A stretch of DNA of 64,000 bases from positions 58,468-122,467 of the forward strand of contig CALCEB010000202.1 in the NCBI GenBank assembly GCA_937900045.1, written 5' to 3'. Of the stretch, positions 7,496 through 18,430 are shown piece after piece (positions within the stretch are counted from its first letter, which is position 1; every line of letters begins with the position of its first letter). The position numbers and the translations under genes are program-made. This DNA comes from an uncultured Acidobacteriota bacterium. Lineage in GTDB: Bacteria; Acidobacteriota; Terriglobia; UBA7540. A model generated the notes under the pieces. It saw only the letters and a program-made list of their open reading frames with translations, had not been told where the DNA came from and searched no databases.

Positions 7496-8533
7496 CTACT
7501 TGGGAAACTTGAACGTCAATTCACGGCCCATTTCAAACACCGGCTTTTTGCGCTTGCGAATCAGGCCGGCGTGTTCGGAAAGCGCGCTAATGAGCATGGG
7601 CATGGCAATGGTGGAGTCGCAGTGGCAGGTGACCATCTTCGCGTCGTAGGCAATCTTGCCCCAGCTTTGCGCTTCCTCAAAAGTGCAGCCGGAAAGCCCG
7701 CCCCAATGAGCAGAATCCGTGATGATCTGCATGGCGTACTTGTGGCCATTGTGCGAGTCGCGAATGAAGGAGGCCGTCACTTCCGTCTGATTGGTAAAGT
7801 TTTTGGGTGTGCCCCCGCCGAAATAGATCACCCCGGAAGCCGGAGAGTCTGCTGCCAGATGCGCCGTTTCCAGCACGTCGCCAATCACGTCAAAGTTGAA
7901 TTGATTCTTACCCAGGTGACGGTTCTCAGCAATGCCGATGCCGATGGAAGAATCGCCGATGGCGGGACAATAAATGGGCACGTTGGCCTTGGCCGCGGCG
8001 GTCAAAATGCCGTCTTCCTTGGTGCGCCTGGAAAGTTCCTTGCCGAGCAGATAGAGAAACTCGCGCGTGGTATAAGGCCGGGATGGGTCGAGGGAGGCGG
8101 CGAAGTTGCCAATTTCCAGATCATGTTCGCGGAACTTGGCCTCGTCGGCCAGGGTGTCATAAATCCGGTCGATAAGATTCTTTTGGAGCACCACGTCGTC
8201 CATTTCCGGAGTGCTCTGGTAATGATAGTTCCCTTTGGTCTCATAAAAGTCGTGGAACAGGTTGGCGCCGGTCGAGACCAGGCAGTCAATCAGCCGGTTC
8301 TTGATCATGTAAACGATCAGGCGGCGCATCCCTGCCGGTACCATCGCCCCGGCCAAGCCCATCATGATCATCACCCGGTCGCCCAACATATCCTTCCAAA
8401 TTTGGTAGGCAATACCAAGCTGGCGGCCCTGGAAGGAAATACCGCCCATCTTTTCCAATAACGCCGAGACGCTCTTTTTGCTGTCAATGGTCAGTGGCCG
8501 GGTGGGCCGGCTCAAAATCTGTTTCCGGTGCAT
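7496..8533 (-). CDS. Deoxyhypusine synthase-like protein (probable polyamine aminobutyltransferase)
   Basis: A 345-residue member of the deoxyhypusine/homospermidine synthase family. The Rossmann-like NAD-binding segments are present (MMGLAGAMVPAGMRR, CLVSTGANLFHDFYE). The catalytic Lys region reads YFGGGTPKNF (Lys244, at the place of human DHS Lys329), followed by AHWGGLSGCTFEEAQSWGKI, which corresponds to the conserved late motif of the family. Bacteria have no eIF5A, so a role in polyamine metabolism (transfer of an aminobutyl group, as in homospermidine synthesis) is more likely than hypusine formation. Support comes from the gene 101 bp upstream on the same strand, a pyruvoyl-dependent arginine decarboxylase that would supply agmatine. 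The precise acceptor is unknown. Confidence 0.85.
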   Translation of the reverse strand: MHRKQILSRPTRPLTIDSKKSVSALLEKMGGISFQGRQLGIAYQIWKDMLGDRVMIMMGLAGAMVPAGMRRLIVYMIKNRLIDCLVSTGANLFHDFYETKGNYHYQSTPEMDDVVLQKNLIDRIYDTLADEAKFREHDLEIGNFAASLDPSRPYTTREFLYLLGKELSRRTKEDGILTAAAKANVPIYCPAIGDSSIGIGIAENRHLGKNQFNFDVIGDVLETAHLAADSPASGVIYFGGGTPKNFTNQTEVTASFIRDSHNGHKYAMQIITDSAHWGGLSGCTFEEAQSWGKIAYDAKMVTCHCDSTIAMPMLISALSEHAGLIRKRKKPVFEMGRELTFKFPK

Positions 8534-8634
8534 TTCAGAAATTCCTCGTTATTCCGCGAGCAATCGCCCAGTACAAGGCCAATTGGCGACTTATGGTCCA
8601 TTTAACGCTTGGAACGATGGCGTGGAGAGAAAAC

Positions 8635-9189
8635 CTACTCATCGACGCCCAGTAAGATGGAGGCGGCGAGCACGGTGGTCCAAAGCCCCCGTTTGTCGCC
8701 AACGGCGGATTGAGTAATGTTGGCGGTTCGAACGATCCGGTTGGAGATCCGGTAAATTTCCTTCTTTTCGTCCCAGCTCCGGTCAGGATCGAATTCCACG
8801 CCCAGCGTGGTAGCCAGCATTTCTGCGGCAAGCTCCTCGGCGTAGTCGCCCGCCACTTCCTCTGTTTCGCCGAAGGAATGGTGCTCGGAAAGGTAGCCAA
8901 ACATGTTGCGGTCGGTGGGAATTGCCACTCCCACGGAAGCGGCAATCAGGCGGTGCGGCTCGCGCGTGGAATTCTCGCTCATGACCACGAAGGATACCTG
9001 GCCGGGCTTCAGCTCCTTCACACCCTCAGCGCGGGGAACCAGTTTGCAGCGGGGCGGGAAAATGCTCGATACGCGAACCAGATTACAGGCAGCAATGCCC
9101 GCCGAGCGAAGCGCCAACTCGAAACTCGTCAGTTTCTCGCGGTGTTTCCCAACTCCTTTGGTCATAAACATCCGTTTTGGGACAAACAT
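8635..9189 (-). CDS. Pyruvoyl-dependent arginine decarboxylase
   Basis: A 184-residue proenzyme that makes agmatine from arginine. The self-cleavage site is visible as NLVRVSSIFPPRC: the Ser41-Ser42 bond would be cut, and Ser42 becomes the pyruvoyl group at the N-terminus of the alpha chain. Other family features are ISSI/VSSI-PP spacing, GQVSFVVMSE, ASVGVAIP and a late acidic SWDEKKEIY segment. Start choice is uncertain among Met1, Met7 and Met9; the longest form is given. It lies directly upstream of the deoxyhypusine-synthase-like gene, so the pair is probably an operon for polyamine synthesis. It is divergent from mtnA across a 294-bp gap that contains a family C repeat. Confidence 0.88.
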   Translation of the reverse strand: MFVPKRMFMTKGVGKHREKLTSFELALRSAGIAACNLVRVSSIFPPRCKLVPRAEGVKELKPGQVSFVVMSENSTREPHRLIAASVGVAIPTDRNMFGYLSEHHSFGETEEVAGDYAEELAAEMLATTLGVEFDPDRSWDEKKEIYRISNRIVRTANITQSAVGDKRGLWTTVLAASILLGVDE

Positions 9190-9232
9190 TTGGCTGCATC
9201 ACCGCCCAGGATTAGAATACGAGGCTCAACCT

Positions 9233-9322
9233 GAATTATTCCTGAACTTCCCTTGAAGGACCGATAGGGCACGGTTTTAACCGTGTCCTTCCGGTCTTTG
9301 AATAAAAACTTCGTGAATAATG
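9233..9322. repeat. MITE-like element, family C copy 2 (degenerate left end)
   Basis: The right end TTCGTGAATAAT is intact (9310-9321), the left end GAATTATTCCTGAA is degenerate, and the centre holds AGGGCACGGTTTTAACCGTG. It sits in the divergent gap 9190-9483 between the arginine decarboxylase gene and mtnA, where both promoters must lie. Confidence 0.75.
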
Positions 9323-9483
9323 GAGTACGCTAACAAACAGCAAAGAATAGTGTCAATGAATTTTTCAGGATGCGGTTAGAATCTGCCGCGCCTCTGCCGC
9401 CAAAGCATTTTCCACAAACTGCTATAATGCAAGATTGGCCTTTCGATTGTGGACTCATCCTTAAATGCCAGGACTCGAATTTC

Positions 9484-10532
<1,049 letters not shown>

Positions 10533-10536
<4 letters not shown>

Positions 10537-12482
10537 GCCCAATGCCAGCAGCGAAGGAAAATCCGGCGCGGCAGACTCCGCTCTCTAAAATCTTCGGGCC
10601 GGAGGGCTGGCTCGCGAGCCATCATCCCCGCTACGAATTTCGCACGGCGCAGCTCGAAATGGCGGAGGAAGTGGAATCCGCCCTTGAAAACCGCCGCCAC
10701 CTGATTGCCGAGGCCGGCACCGGCACCGGCAAGACGCTGGCCTATCTGGTGCCGGTCATCCTGAGCGGCCGCCGGGTGGTGATTTCAACCGGCACCAAGA
10801 ATCTGCAAGAGCAACTCTTCTTCAAAGACATTCCATTTCTCAAGAAGCTGTTTCCCAAGATCAGCGCCACGCTGATGAAAGGCCGGCAAAATTACCTGTG
10901 CCGCCAGAAGCTCTATGACATCGGCCAGCAACCGGTTCTGAGCGGCATCGACGAGGTCGAGCTGATCCAACAGATTCAGCGCTGGGAGCCCAAAACGGAA
11001 ACCGGCGACCGCGCGGAGCTGCACGATATGCCGGATACCGGCGAATTATGGTCCCGGATTGATGCCCGCCGCGAGGCCTGCACGGGGCAAGAATGCGAGC
11101 AGTTCAAGCGCTGCTTCATTACGTTGATGCACCAGCGCGCCCAGGAGTCCGACCTGCTCATCGTCAACCACCATCTTTTCTTCGCGGACCTTGCTTTGCG
11201 GCAAACGGAGGCCATGCCCCTGCTGCCGGATTATCATGCCGTGGTCTTTGACGAAGCGCATGAGATTGAGGACGTCGCTACCCGCTATTTTGGCTTGCAG
11301 GTGAGCAATTACCGCATTGAAGAGTTGGCGCGCGATACGGAGGCAATGGCCAAGCAACGCAAGCTCGCCATCGCCGAACTATTTGCGGCGGTGGGCGAGG
11401 TGCGCCACCGCGCCGAGTTGTTTTTCGACCTTTTTCCGCACACGGAAGGCCGCCGGGCTTTTGAGAATCGCGCCAGTTTCCTGGAGGTCAACCGGGGAGC
11501 ATACTCGGCGCTGACGAACGCGTTAGTTCGCCTGGAAAGCGAACTGCTGCGTGTCCCGGAGCGGCCCGAAGAGATCACTCAACTGGCGCGGCGCGCCGCC
11601 GAGCTGCGCAAGGAATGCGAAGTGGTCCTGGAGAGCAAAGACCGCAACCTGGTTTTTTGGTGGGAAAGGCGTGGCCGGGGGCTGTTTTTGGAAGCCTCGC
11701 CCATTGATGTATCGCCCATCCTGCGCGAGAAACTGTTTGAGGCGACCGATTGCGTGATTTTAACCTCCGCCACTCTGGCCGTCCGGGAAAGCTTTGATTT
11801 CCTAAAATCCCGGTTGGGAGTACGTTCTGCGCAAGAGAGAATTTTCCCTTCGCACTTCAACTTCAACCTCCAGTGCCTGCTTTACACGCCGGCGCATCTG
11901 CCCGACCCGAGGGAACCGGACTTCACTCGCCAAGCGTCCGAAGAAATCCTGGGGGTGTTGAAGGCCAGCCAGGGCCGGGCCTTCGTCTTGTTCACTTCAC
12001 ATCAACAGATGCGCGATGTTTATGAACGGGTTCGCCGCCGCCTGCGTTATCCCATGCTGGTGCAGGGCAAGGCTCCACGCAGCGAGCTTCTGGAAAGGTT
12101 CCGCTCCACTCCAAACGCCGTGCTTTTCGCCACCAGCTCCTTCTGGCAGGGAGTAGACGTGCAGGGACCGCAGTTGAGCGCGGTGATCATTGACCGCTTG
12201 CCTTTCGCCGTTCCTACTGATCCGGTGGTGGCAGCGCGAATCCGGCAGATCAATGAAGATGGCGGCAACGCCTTTGGCGATTATCAAATCCCGCAGGCGG
12301 TGATCTCCTTGAAGCAGGGTTTTGGCCGGCTGATCCGCAGCGAGGCCGACCGCGGAGTGCTGGTCATGTTGGATCACCGCTTGGTGCGAAAGTCTTACGG
12401 CAAGGTCTTCCTGGAGAGCCTTCCGCCCTATTCCAGGACAAATCACTTGGATGATGTGATGGATTTCATGCGAAAATGCTAA
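10533..12482 (+). CDS. DinG-like ATP-dependent DNA helicase (XPD-type iron-sulfur helicase)
   Basis: A 649-residue superfamily 2 helicase. Walker A is [13 protein letters not shown], the DEAH box is [12 protein letters not shown], and the late motifs are [13 protein letters not shown] and [14 protein letters not shown] (motif VI). Four Cys between Walker A and the DEAH box (in YLCRQKL and [15 protein letters not shown]) would hold a 4Fe-4S cluster, as in XPD and E. coli DinG. Members unwind 5'-3' and resolve D-loops, R-loops or G-quadruplex DNA. The start overlaps the mtnA stop by 4 bp, so the two are translationally coupled, although their functions are unrelated. A likely terminator follows at 12511-12546. 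Confidence 0.92.
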
Positions 12483-12510
12483 GCTGAGTTGGAAATTGAA
12501 TCTTTTCCAG

Positions 12511-12546
12511 CCGCTCTTGGCCGGAAAGTCTTTCCAAGCGGTTTTT
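12511..12546 (+). terminator. Rho-independent terminator after the DinG-like gene
   Basis: CCGCT at 12511 pairs with AGCGG just before a TTTTT run (12542-12546), with TTGG/CCAA and GGAAAG/CTTTCC complementarity inside. It lies 28 bp after the helicase stop and 38 bp before queD. Confidence 0.7.
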
Positions 12547-12583
12547 CAAGATAACTGGATAACCCTCCGCATTTGAAGGAATT

Positions 12584-12964
12584 ATGTTTGAGGTATCGGT
12601 CGATTATGGCTTTTCCGCAGGTCATGCCTTGCGGGGTTACAAAGGAAAGTGTGAGAATATCCACGGACACAATTACCGGGTGCGGGTCACAGTCTCCGGG
12701 AAGGAGCTTGACCCCACGGGCTTGCTGGTCGATTTCACCGACGTTCGCGCCGCCATCAGGGCCCTCGTTGACCGGTTGGATCATCGCTTCCTGAATGATC
12801 TTCCGCCCTTCGACCGGATCAATCCCTCAGCGGAAAATTTAGCCAAGTATTTCTCCGACGAGATTGAGCCAAAATTTCACAGCCGCGATTTCCGGGTTGA
12901 AAGCGTCACGGTTTGGGAAACCGACCAGAGTTCGGCCACTTACCGTCCGGCTCCGGGTTCCTGA
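12584..12964 (+). CDS. queD: 6-carboxy-tetrahydropterin synthase / PTPS family protein
   Basis: A 126-residue 6-pyruvoyl-tetrahydropterin synthase fold protein. The zinc ligands are His14 (SAGHAL) and His27/His29 (NIHGHNY), and the catalytic Cys23 sits in GKCENIHGHN. The partner catalytic residues LDHRFLND and the substrate-anchoring Glu in VTVWETDQS are also present. The Cys-x3-HxH spacing fits QueD, which makes 6-carboxy-tetrahydropterin for queuosine and 7-deazaguanine synthesis. QueC, QueE and QueF are not in the window, so a role as a general PTPS cannot be excluded. It is flanked by the terminator upstream and a family A repeat downstream, so it is probably transcribed alone. Confidence 0.88.
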   Translation: MFEVSVDYGFSAGHALRGYKGKCENIHGHNYRVRVTVSGKELDPTGLLVDFTDVRAAIRALVDRLDHRFLNDLPPFDRINPSAENLAKYFSDEIEPKFHSRDFRVESVTVWETDQSSATYRPAPGS

Positions 12965-13052
12965 AAGCTTGCGGACTTTACCAGTGGCGAAGGATCCCTC
13001 GCTCCGGCCGGCGCGGGTTTTTCCTGGCGCTTTTCCCGATCGCGGGTACTGC

Positions 13053-13160
13053 GTAGTGACGCACTTTGCTGTAGCGGCGCTCTATGAGCGCCGGAAACCG
13101 TTGAGGATACAAGTTCGGCGCTCATAGAGCGCCGCTACAGCAAAGAAACTGAGACACTAC
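13053..13160. repeat. Inverted-repeat element, family A copy 2
   Basis: Near-identical to 2745-2852, with the same GCGCTCTATGAGCGCCGG arms and the loop CCGTTGAGGATACAAGTTCG. It sits between queD and mreB, about 65 bp upstream of mreB, so it may separate their transcription. Confidence 0.85.
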
Positions 13161-13226
13161 CGGATACTGCGGGAGCTTGAATTTCCCCGAAGGACGCAAC
13201 CTGACGAAAGTGAGTTGCCGATTGGA

Positions 13227-14252
13227 ATGAATCCTCGTTCCGTATTCAGCATGTTTTCTTCCGACCTTGCCATTGACCTCGGCACGGCCAATTCATTGGT
13301 CTATGCCAAAGGCAAGGGCATTGTGGTGAATGAACCCTCGATCGTCGCCATCAACAAAGTGACGGGTGAAATCGAGGCGGTGGGCCGCGAGGCCAAGGAG
13401 ATGCTGGGCCGCACGCCTGGAAACATTGTGGCCATCCGGCCCTTGAAAGACGGCGTGATTGCAGACTTCAAAGTCACCGAGAAGATGCTGAATTACTTTA
13501 TTCAAAAGGCTCACAATCGCAAGATGTTCGTTCACCCGCGCATTGTGATCGGAGTGCCTTCGGAAATCACTCAAGTTGAAAAAAGGGCCGTGCAGGACTC
13601 CGCCATGCGCGCCAAGGCCAGCGAAGTTTTTCTGGTGGAACAGGCGATGATGGCGGCCATCGGCGCGGGCTTACCGATCACGGAACCCTCGGGCAGCATG
13701 ATTGTGGATATTGGCGGCGGCACCTCGGACATTGCCGTGATTTCGCTTTCGGGAATCGTCTACAGCCGCTCCGTGCGCGTGGCAGGAAATGAGATGGACG
13801 AAGCCGTCACCGCCTACCTAAAGCGCAAATACAACATGCTGATTGGTGAAAGAACGGCGGAATCGATCAAGATTGAGCTGGGTTCGGCCTATCCGCTGGA
13901 GAAACCCATGACCATGGAAATTAAAGGCCGCCATCTGCTGGAAGGGATTCCCAAGACGGTGACCATCAACGACACGGAAGTGCGGGATGCTCTCTCGGAA
14001 TGCGTCTCCACCATCTTGAATGCCATTCGCGTGGCGCTGGAGCGGACGCCCCCGGAGCTTTCCGCCGATATTTCCGATCGCGGCATCGTGCTGACCGGCG
14101 GTGGAGCGCTGTTGAAGAATCTGGATAAGCGGATCCGCGAAGAAACCGGACTTCCGGTCTCCATCGCTGAGGACCCGCTGGCCTCAGTGGTTCTTGGGAC
14201 CGGCCGCATGCTGACGGATTTCAGCTTGCTTCGCCGCGTGGCGATTGAGTAG
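13227..14252 (+). CDS. mreB: Rod shape-determining protein MreB
   Basis: A 341-residue bacterial actin homologue that forms membrane-associated filaments and organises lateral cell-wall synthesis. Nucleotide-binding motifs are visible: phosphate 1 (SDLAIDLGTANSLVYAKGKG), phosphate 2 (SMIVDIGGGTSDIAVIS) and the adenosine motif (IVLTGGGALLKNLDKRI). The length is usual for the family. ATG 13227 (MNPRSVFSMFSSDLA) is preferred; a TTG at 13215 and an ATG at 13251 are also in frame. The short hydrophobic start may be the membrane-targeting segment. mreC follows after 180 bp on the same strand, but mreD and the usual pbp2/rodA genes do not. Confidence 0.95.
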   Translation: MNPRSVFSMFSSDLAIDLGTANSLVYAKGKGIVVNEPSIVAINKVTGEIEAVGREAKEMLGRTPGNIVAIRPLKDGVIADFKVTEKMLNYFIQKAHNRKMFVHPRIVIGVPSEITQVEKRAVQDSAMRAKASEVFLVEQAMMAAIGAGLPITEPSGSMIVDIGGGTSDIAVISLSGIVYSRSVRVAGNEMDEAVTAYLKRKYNMLIGERTAESIKIELGSAYPLEKPMTMEIKGRHLLEGIPKTVTINDTEVRDALSECVSTILNAIRVALERTPPELSADISDRGIVLTGGGALLKNLDKRIREETGLPVSIAEDPLASVVLGTGRMLTDFSLLRRVAIE

Positions 14253-14432
14253 TCTGTGACGAGGCTCAGGAATCCTGGAACGACCCGCACGGCGCCCTGC
14301 GACCGCTTGTTTCCTATGTCTCACATCCCGCCGGGCAGGATTCGAGACACCGAAACGACCGAATAACCATTTTCCGGCGCGCTTAAAACCTCGCTCTTCC
14401 GTTTCGTTAAGGGCAACTTCACCGGAGCCATC

Positions 14433-15350
14433 ATGCAGGACTTAAACCCGGCTGAAATCCGCCGCCCACCGGCTCCGCGAACGCGTGAAGCTCCGGAAAT
14501 CATGCAGGCTTTTGTAGCGCATCACGTTCCATTTTTGGTGCTGCTCGTGGTGCTGATCGCGCAGTTCCTGCTGCTTTCGTTCCAAATTACCCGCAATCAC
14601 AACGTGAGGCTCATCGAGTTCTGGGCGGTCTCGGTCTTTGACCCCTTTGAACGTTCGGTGTTGGGGCTGACGGATGCGGCTTACGGCGCGGTAGATCATT
14701 TCCAGAGCCTGTGGTCCGCGCAACAGAGGAATAAGCAGCTCCAAAGCGAACTGGCAGCGGCACACGCAGAAATTCAGCAACTCTCCGAGCAGGCTTCGGA
14801 AAACGCCCGGTTGCGCGCGCTGCTCAATTTCAAGAAGCAGCTCGCTTATGAAACGGTTCCTGCGGAAGTCATCGCCGCGAGCCCGGGCGTGAATTCAAAC
14901 GCGGTTTTCATCGATAAGGGTTCGGACGCGGGCCTCGTGCCCGACCTCCCGGTCATCACTCCGGAGGGCGTGGTGGGCAAAACCATCGCCGTGTTCTCTC
15001 ACACTTCACAGGTTTTGTTGGTGACAGACCCGGCCAGCGGCGTGGGCTCGATGCTCGATGGCAGCCGGACCCAAGGTGTTCTCAAGGGTGGCGAACGCAA
15101 CCAATGTACGCTTGTTTTCATCATGAATGAGGAGAACATTTCTCCAGGAACCCTGGTTCTTACTTCCGGCCTCGACCGGATTTATCCCAGGGGGCTTGTG
15201 CTTGGCCGGGTGGTGAGCGTGGGGAACGGCAATATTTATAAGAGGATTGACGTCCGTCCTGCTGTGGCTCTGGACCACCTCGAGGACGTTCTCGTCATCA
15301 TGAAGTCATCTATCGCGGAGCAGGCAGAGGGCCTGCCGGCGCATCCATAA
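14433..15350 (+). CDS. mreC: Rod shape-determining protein MreC
   Basis: A 305-residue bitopic inner-membrane protein that links MreB filaments to the periplasmic wall-synthesis machinery. A cytoplasmic tail of about 30 residues is followed by one membrane helix (PFLVLLVVLIAQFLLLSF), a coiled coil (about residues 95-130, QQRNKQLQSELAAAHAEIQQ) and the double beta-barrel domain with GVNSNAVFIDKGSDAGL and LPVITPEGVVGK. The start at 14433 has CGGAG upstream at a usable distance; Met24 is an alternative. The coding order mreB-mreC is normal, but the next gene is glgB instead of mreD. Confidence 0.93.
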   Translation: MQDLNPAEIRRPPAPRTREAPEIMQAFVAHHVPFLVLLVVLIAQFLLLSFQITRNHNVRLIEFWAVSVFDPFERSVLGLTDAAYGAVDHFQSLWSAQQRNKQLQSELAAAHAEIQQLSEQASENARLRALLNFKKQLAYETVPAEVIAASPGVNSNAVFIDKGSDAGLVPDLPVITPEGVVGKTIAVFSHTSQVLLVTDPASGVGSMLDGSRTQGVLKGGERNQCTLVFIMNEENISPGTLVLTSGLDRIYPRGLVLGRVVSVGNGNIYKRIDVRPAVALDHLEDVLVIMKSSIAEQAEGLPAHP

Positions 15351-15408
15351 CGGGTAGGCAGTGAATTTTGACTGGCTGCAAGTGGGGTGACCCATTGGAG
15401 GATAAAAG

Positions 15409-17340
15409 TTGCGTTACGACGTTTCGCTTTTAACCAATGAGGACCTTCATCTATTCAATGAAGGCACGCACAACCGTCTTTACCAGAAGTTCGGCGCACA
15501 TCTGACGAGCGCCGGGGGCGTGCCGGGAACCCACTTTGCCGTCTGGGCGCCCAACGCCGAGCGCGTTTGCGTGATGGGGGAGTTTAATTATTGGGACAAG
15601 GCGAACCGTCCCCTGCAAATGCGTGGCGAATCGGGCATTTGGGAAGGTTTTGTTGAAGGTGTTCAACGGGGGACAAAGTACAAGTATCAGGTTTATTCCC
15701 GCTACAACGCCTATTCGATCGACAAATCTGATCCATTTGGCCTTTTCTCAGAAGTCCCGCCGCAGACTGCTTCGATCGTGTGGGACCTGAATTACGAATG
15801 GAACGATGCCAGGTGGATGAAAGAGCGTCAAGTGCGTAACAGCCCTGCAAGCCCGATTTCCATCTACGAAGTGCACCTGGGTTCCTGGATGCGGTCCCCC
15901 GGCAACCCGGATCAGCTACCTTCGTACCGCGACGTGGCCCCCAAGCTGGCCGAATACATTCGTAAGATGGGTTTTACTCACGCTGAATTTCTGCCCATCA
16001 TGGAGCACCCTTACTACCCTTCGTGGGGCTACCAGATCACTGGATATTTTGCGCCCACCAGCCGCTATGGAACGCCGCAGGATTTCATGTACCTGGTTGA
16101 CTACCTTCACCAGCATGGGATCGGAGTGATCCTGGATTGGGTCCCTTCGCACTTCCCCACCGACGGCCACGGACTCGGCTATTTTGATGGAACGCATCTT
16201 TACGAACACGCTGATCCGCGCCAGGGATTTCATCCGGAGTGGAAGAGTTCCATCTTTAACTACGGTCGCAATGAAGTCCGGAGCTTCCTCGCCAGCAGCG
16301 CCGTGTTCTGGCTGGATTATTATCACGCCGATGGCCTGCGCGTGGACGGCGTGGCTTCGATGCTTTATCTCGATTATGCGCGCAAGGAAGGTGAATGGAT
16401 TCCGAACCGCTACGGCGGCAGGGAGAATCTGGAAGCCATCGAGTTTCTGCGCCGTCTGAACTCTGACATCTATCAAAATTATCCGGACGTCCAGACCATC
16501 GCGGAGGAGTCCACTTCCTGGCCGATGGTTTCGCGCCCCACTTACCTCGGCGGTTTGGGTTTTGGCATGAAGTGGGACATGGGCTGGATGCACGACACGC
16601 TGGTTTACTTTGCAAAGGACCCGATTCACCGCAAGTTCCATCACGGGCAACTTACTTTCCGCATGATTTACGCATTCACGGAGAACTTCGTGCTGCCGCT
16701 CTCCCATGACGAAGTGGTGCACGGGAAGGCTTCGTTGCTCAGTAAAATGCCGGGAGACGATTGGCAGAAGTTCGCCAACTTGCGGCTCCTTTTTGGGTAT
16801 ATGTTTACCCAGCCGGGCAAGAAACTGCTCTTTATGGGTGGAGAGTTCGGCCAGTGGGCCGAGTGGCACTTCGGACGGTGCCTGGACTGGCATTTGCTGG
16901 AGTTTCCTCCGCATCAAGGCCTGCAAAAATGGGTTGAAGACTTAAATCGCCTTTACCGCGCCGAACCCGCATTACACGAGCTTGACTTTGAGCCGGAAGG
17001 TTTCGAGTGGATAGATTGTAATGACGCCATGGCTAGCTCTCTGACCTATATCCGCAAAGCAAATTCGACGCCAGACATTTTCCTGGTGGCTGCAAATTTC
17101 ACCCCCGTCGTGCGCGAGAACTATCTCGCCGGTTGTCCACGGGGCGGATATTGGAAAGAAGTGCTGAACAGCGATTCTCCCATCTACGGGGGTAGCGGGC
17201 AAGGCAATAGCGGCGGTCTGGAGGCTCAAGCCATCGCCACTCACGGCCGGCCATTTTCGCTTCCGCTCACTCTGCCGCCCCTCGCTACGGTTATTTTCAA
17301 AAACTCTTCAGGACCCACGGTCGCACCGCCTGCCGCGTAG
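15409..17340 (+). CDS. glgB: 1,4-alpha-glucan branching enzyme
   Basis: A 643-residue GH13 enzyme that creates alpha-1,6 branches in glycogen. It starts at a TTG with a strong GGAGG seven bases upstream (15397-15401). The N-terminal CBM48 domain (about residues 25-125, [20 protein letters not shown]) is followed by the GH13 barrel, with the nucleophile Asp313 ([11 protein letters not shown]), the acid/base Glu366 (TIAEEST) and the third Asp434 ([11 protein letters not shown]), then a beta-sandwich. It lacks the extra about 110-residue N1 domain of the E. coli enzyme, as many bacterial GlgBs do. No other glycogen genes are adjacent. Convergent with the LacI-type regulator, only 37 bp apart. 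Confidence 0.95.
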   Translation: MRYDVSLLTNEDLHLFNEGTHNRLYQKFGAHLTSAGGVPGTHFAVWAPNAERVCVMGEFNYWDKANRPLQMRGESGIWEGFVEGVQRGTKYKYQVYSRYNAYSIDKSDPFGLFSEVPPQTASIVWDLNYEWNDARWMKERQVRNSPASPISIYEVHLGSWMRSPGNPDQLPSYRDVAPKLAEYIRKMGFTHAEFLPIMEHPYYPSWGYQITGYFAPTSRYGTPQDFMYLVDYLHQHGIGVILDWVPSHFPTDGHGLGYFDGTHLYEHADPRQGFHPEWKSSIFNYGRNEVRSFLASSAVFWLDYYHADGLRVDGVASMLYLDYARKEGEWIPNRYGGRENLEAIEFLRRLNSDIYQNYPDVQTIAEESTSWPMVSRPTYLGGLGFGMKWDMGWMHDTLVYFAKDPIHRKFHHGQLTFRMIYAFTENFVLPLSHDEVVHGKASLLSKMPGDDWQKFANLRLLFGYMFTQPGKKLLFMGGEFGQWAEWHFGRCLDWHLLEFPPHQGLQKWVEDLNRLYRAEPALHELDFEPEGFEWIDCNDAMASSLTYIRKANSTPDIFLVAANFTPVVRENYLAGCPRGGYWKEVLNSDSPIYGGSGQGNSGGLEAQAIATHGRPFSLPLTLPPLATVIFKNSSGPTVAPPAA

Positions 17341-17377
17341 CCCCAATGCGGTTCGACATGCCGGATCGCAGCGATTT

Positions 17378-18430
17378 TTATCGCTGGCCTCCGGCCCAAC
17401 CCGAAGGCCGGGTGGAGCGGCGGTACCCATCCGTGGATTGCCGAATCTTGAGTTTTGTCTCAAGGCGAATGCTGACCTTGCTGCTACTTTTCACTTGGCC
17501 GGTAATTTTCTTGATGAGAAGCTCAGCGCCACGGTAGCCCATCTGGTAGGAAGGCTGAGCCACGGTCGTCAGATGCGGCTGGATGATGTCCGCCATCGGC
17601 AGATCGTCAAAGACCGCTAAGGCAACATCATCGGGGCAAGTCAAGCCCAGTTCCTCAATCGCTTTGAGGACTCCAAGCGCCATCAAGCCGTTGGAGCTGA
17701 AGATCGCGGTGGGGCACTGAGGGATTGATAAGAGTTCCTTGCCCAAGGCGTGTCCACTCGAAGTGCGGAAAGTACCCTCTCGAATCAGCTCCGGGGAAAT
17801 TGGAATCCCCGCCTCGGCAAGCGCGCTCTGGTAGCCTTGCAGCCGCTGGCGGGACGTTTGCAGGGCCGGTGAACCGGTGATGATTCCGATCCTTCGATGA
17901 CCCCTTTCAATCAAGTGGCGAACGCAATTTCGGGCGGCTCCAATATTGTCCACCGTGACTGAATCCACTTTAATGTGGGGCGGAACACGGTCCAGGCAAA
18001 CCACCGGTGTTCCCAGAGCAATGGTCTCGGAAATGTGTTCATAATCTCCGTCCTGCGGGGCGACCACCAACAGGATGCCGTCAGCCTTTCTCGAACGCAG
18101 GACTTCCAGCGCCCGCTTTTCTCTTTCCACCCGGTCATCGGTGTTGAAGGTCAATAGCAAGTAGTTTTTTTCCAGCGCCGCGTCTTCAGCGCCCCGCACC
18201 AGACTCGAAAAGAAGGGATTGGTGACGTCTGAAATGATCATGCCCAGCATCATGGTATGCCGCAGTTTGAGGCTGCGCGCCACATAATCCGGGTGGTAAT
18301 CCAATTCCCGAACCGCCGCAAGGACACGCTCGCGAAGCTCCGAGCTCACGGCGGTTGTCCCGGTCAGCACATTGGATACTGTGCCAACGGAGACTTCCGC
18401 CCGCTTTGCGACTTCTTTCACGGTCGCCAT
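17378..18430 (-). CDS. LacI-family transcriptional regulator
   Basis: A 350-residue regulator. The N-terminal helix-turn-helix is canonical (TVKEVAKRAEVSVGTVSNVL) with the hinge helix at LRERVLAAVRELDYHPDYVA. The effector domain (from about residue 62, LGMIISDVTNPFFSSLVRG) is of the periplasmic sugar-binding-protein type and includes GHRRIGIITGS and DDVALAVFDDLPMADII. Such proteins usually sense sugars or nucleosides and repress catabolic genes. It is convergent with glgB and lies downstream of, and on the same strand as, the halopyrrole-type cassette, across a 309-bp gap with a hairpin; whether it regulates either is unknown. Confidence 0.92.
   Translation of the reverse strand: MATVKEVAKRAEVSVGTVSNVLTGTTAVSSELRERVLAAVRELDYHPDYVARSLKLRHTMMLGMIISDVTNPFFSSLVRGAEDAALEKNYLLLTFNTDDRVEREKRALEVLRSRKADGILLVVAPQDGDYEHISETIALGTPVVCLDRVPPHIKVDSVTVDNIGAARNCVRHLIERGHRRIGIITGSPALQTSRQRLQGYQSALAEAGIPISPELIREGTFRTSSGHALGKELLSIPQCPTAIFSSNGLMALGVLKAIEELGLTCPDDVALAVFDDLPMADIIQPHLTTVAQPSYQMGYRGAELLIKKITGQVKSSSKVSIRLETKLKIRQSTDGYRRSTRPSGWAGGQR

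Noticed and set aside
15916..16926. 336-residue minus-strand frame opposite glgB
   Set aside because: Shadow of glgB; the plus strand holds all catalytic residues.
17369..17386. Bidirectional terminator between glgB and the LacI gene (CAGCGAT-TTTT-ATCGCTG)
   Set aside because: The stem overlaps the end of the LacI coding sequence and has no T run after it on either strand; too weak to list as a feature.
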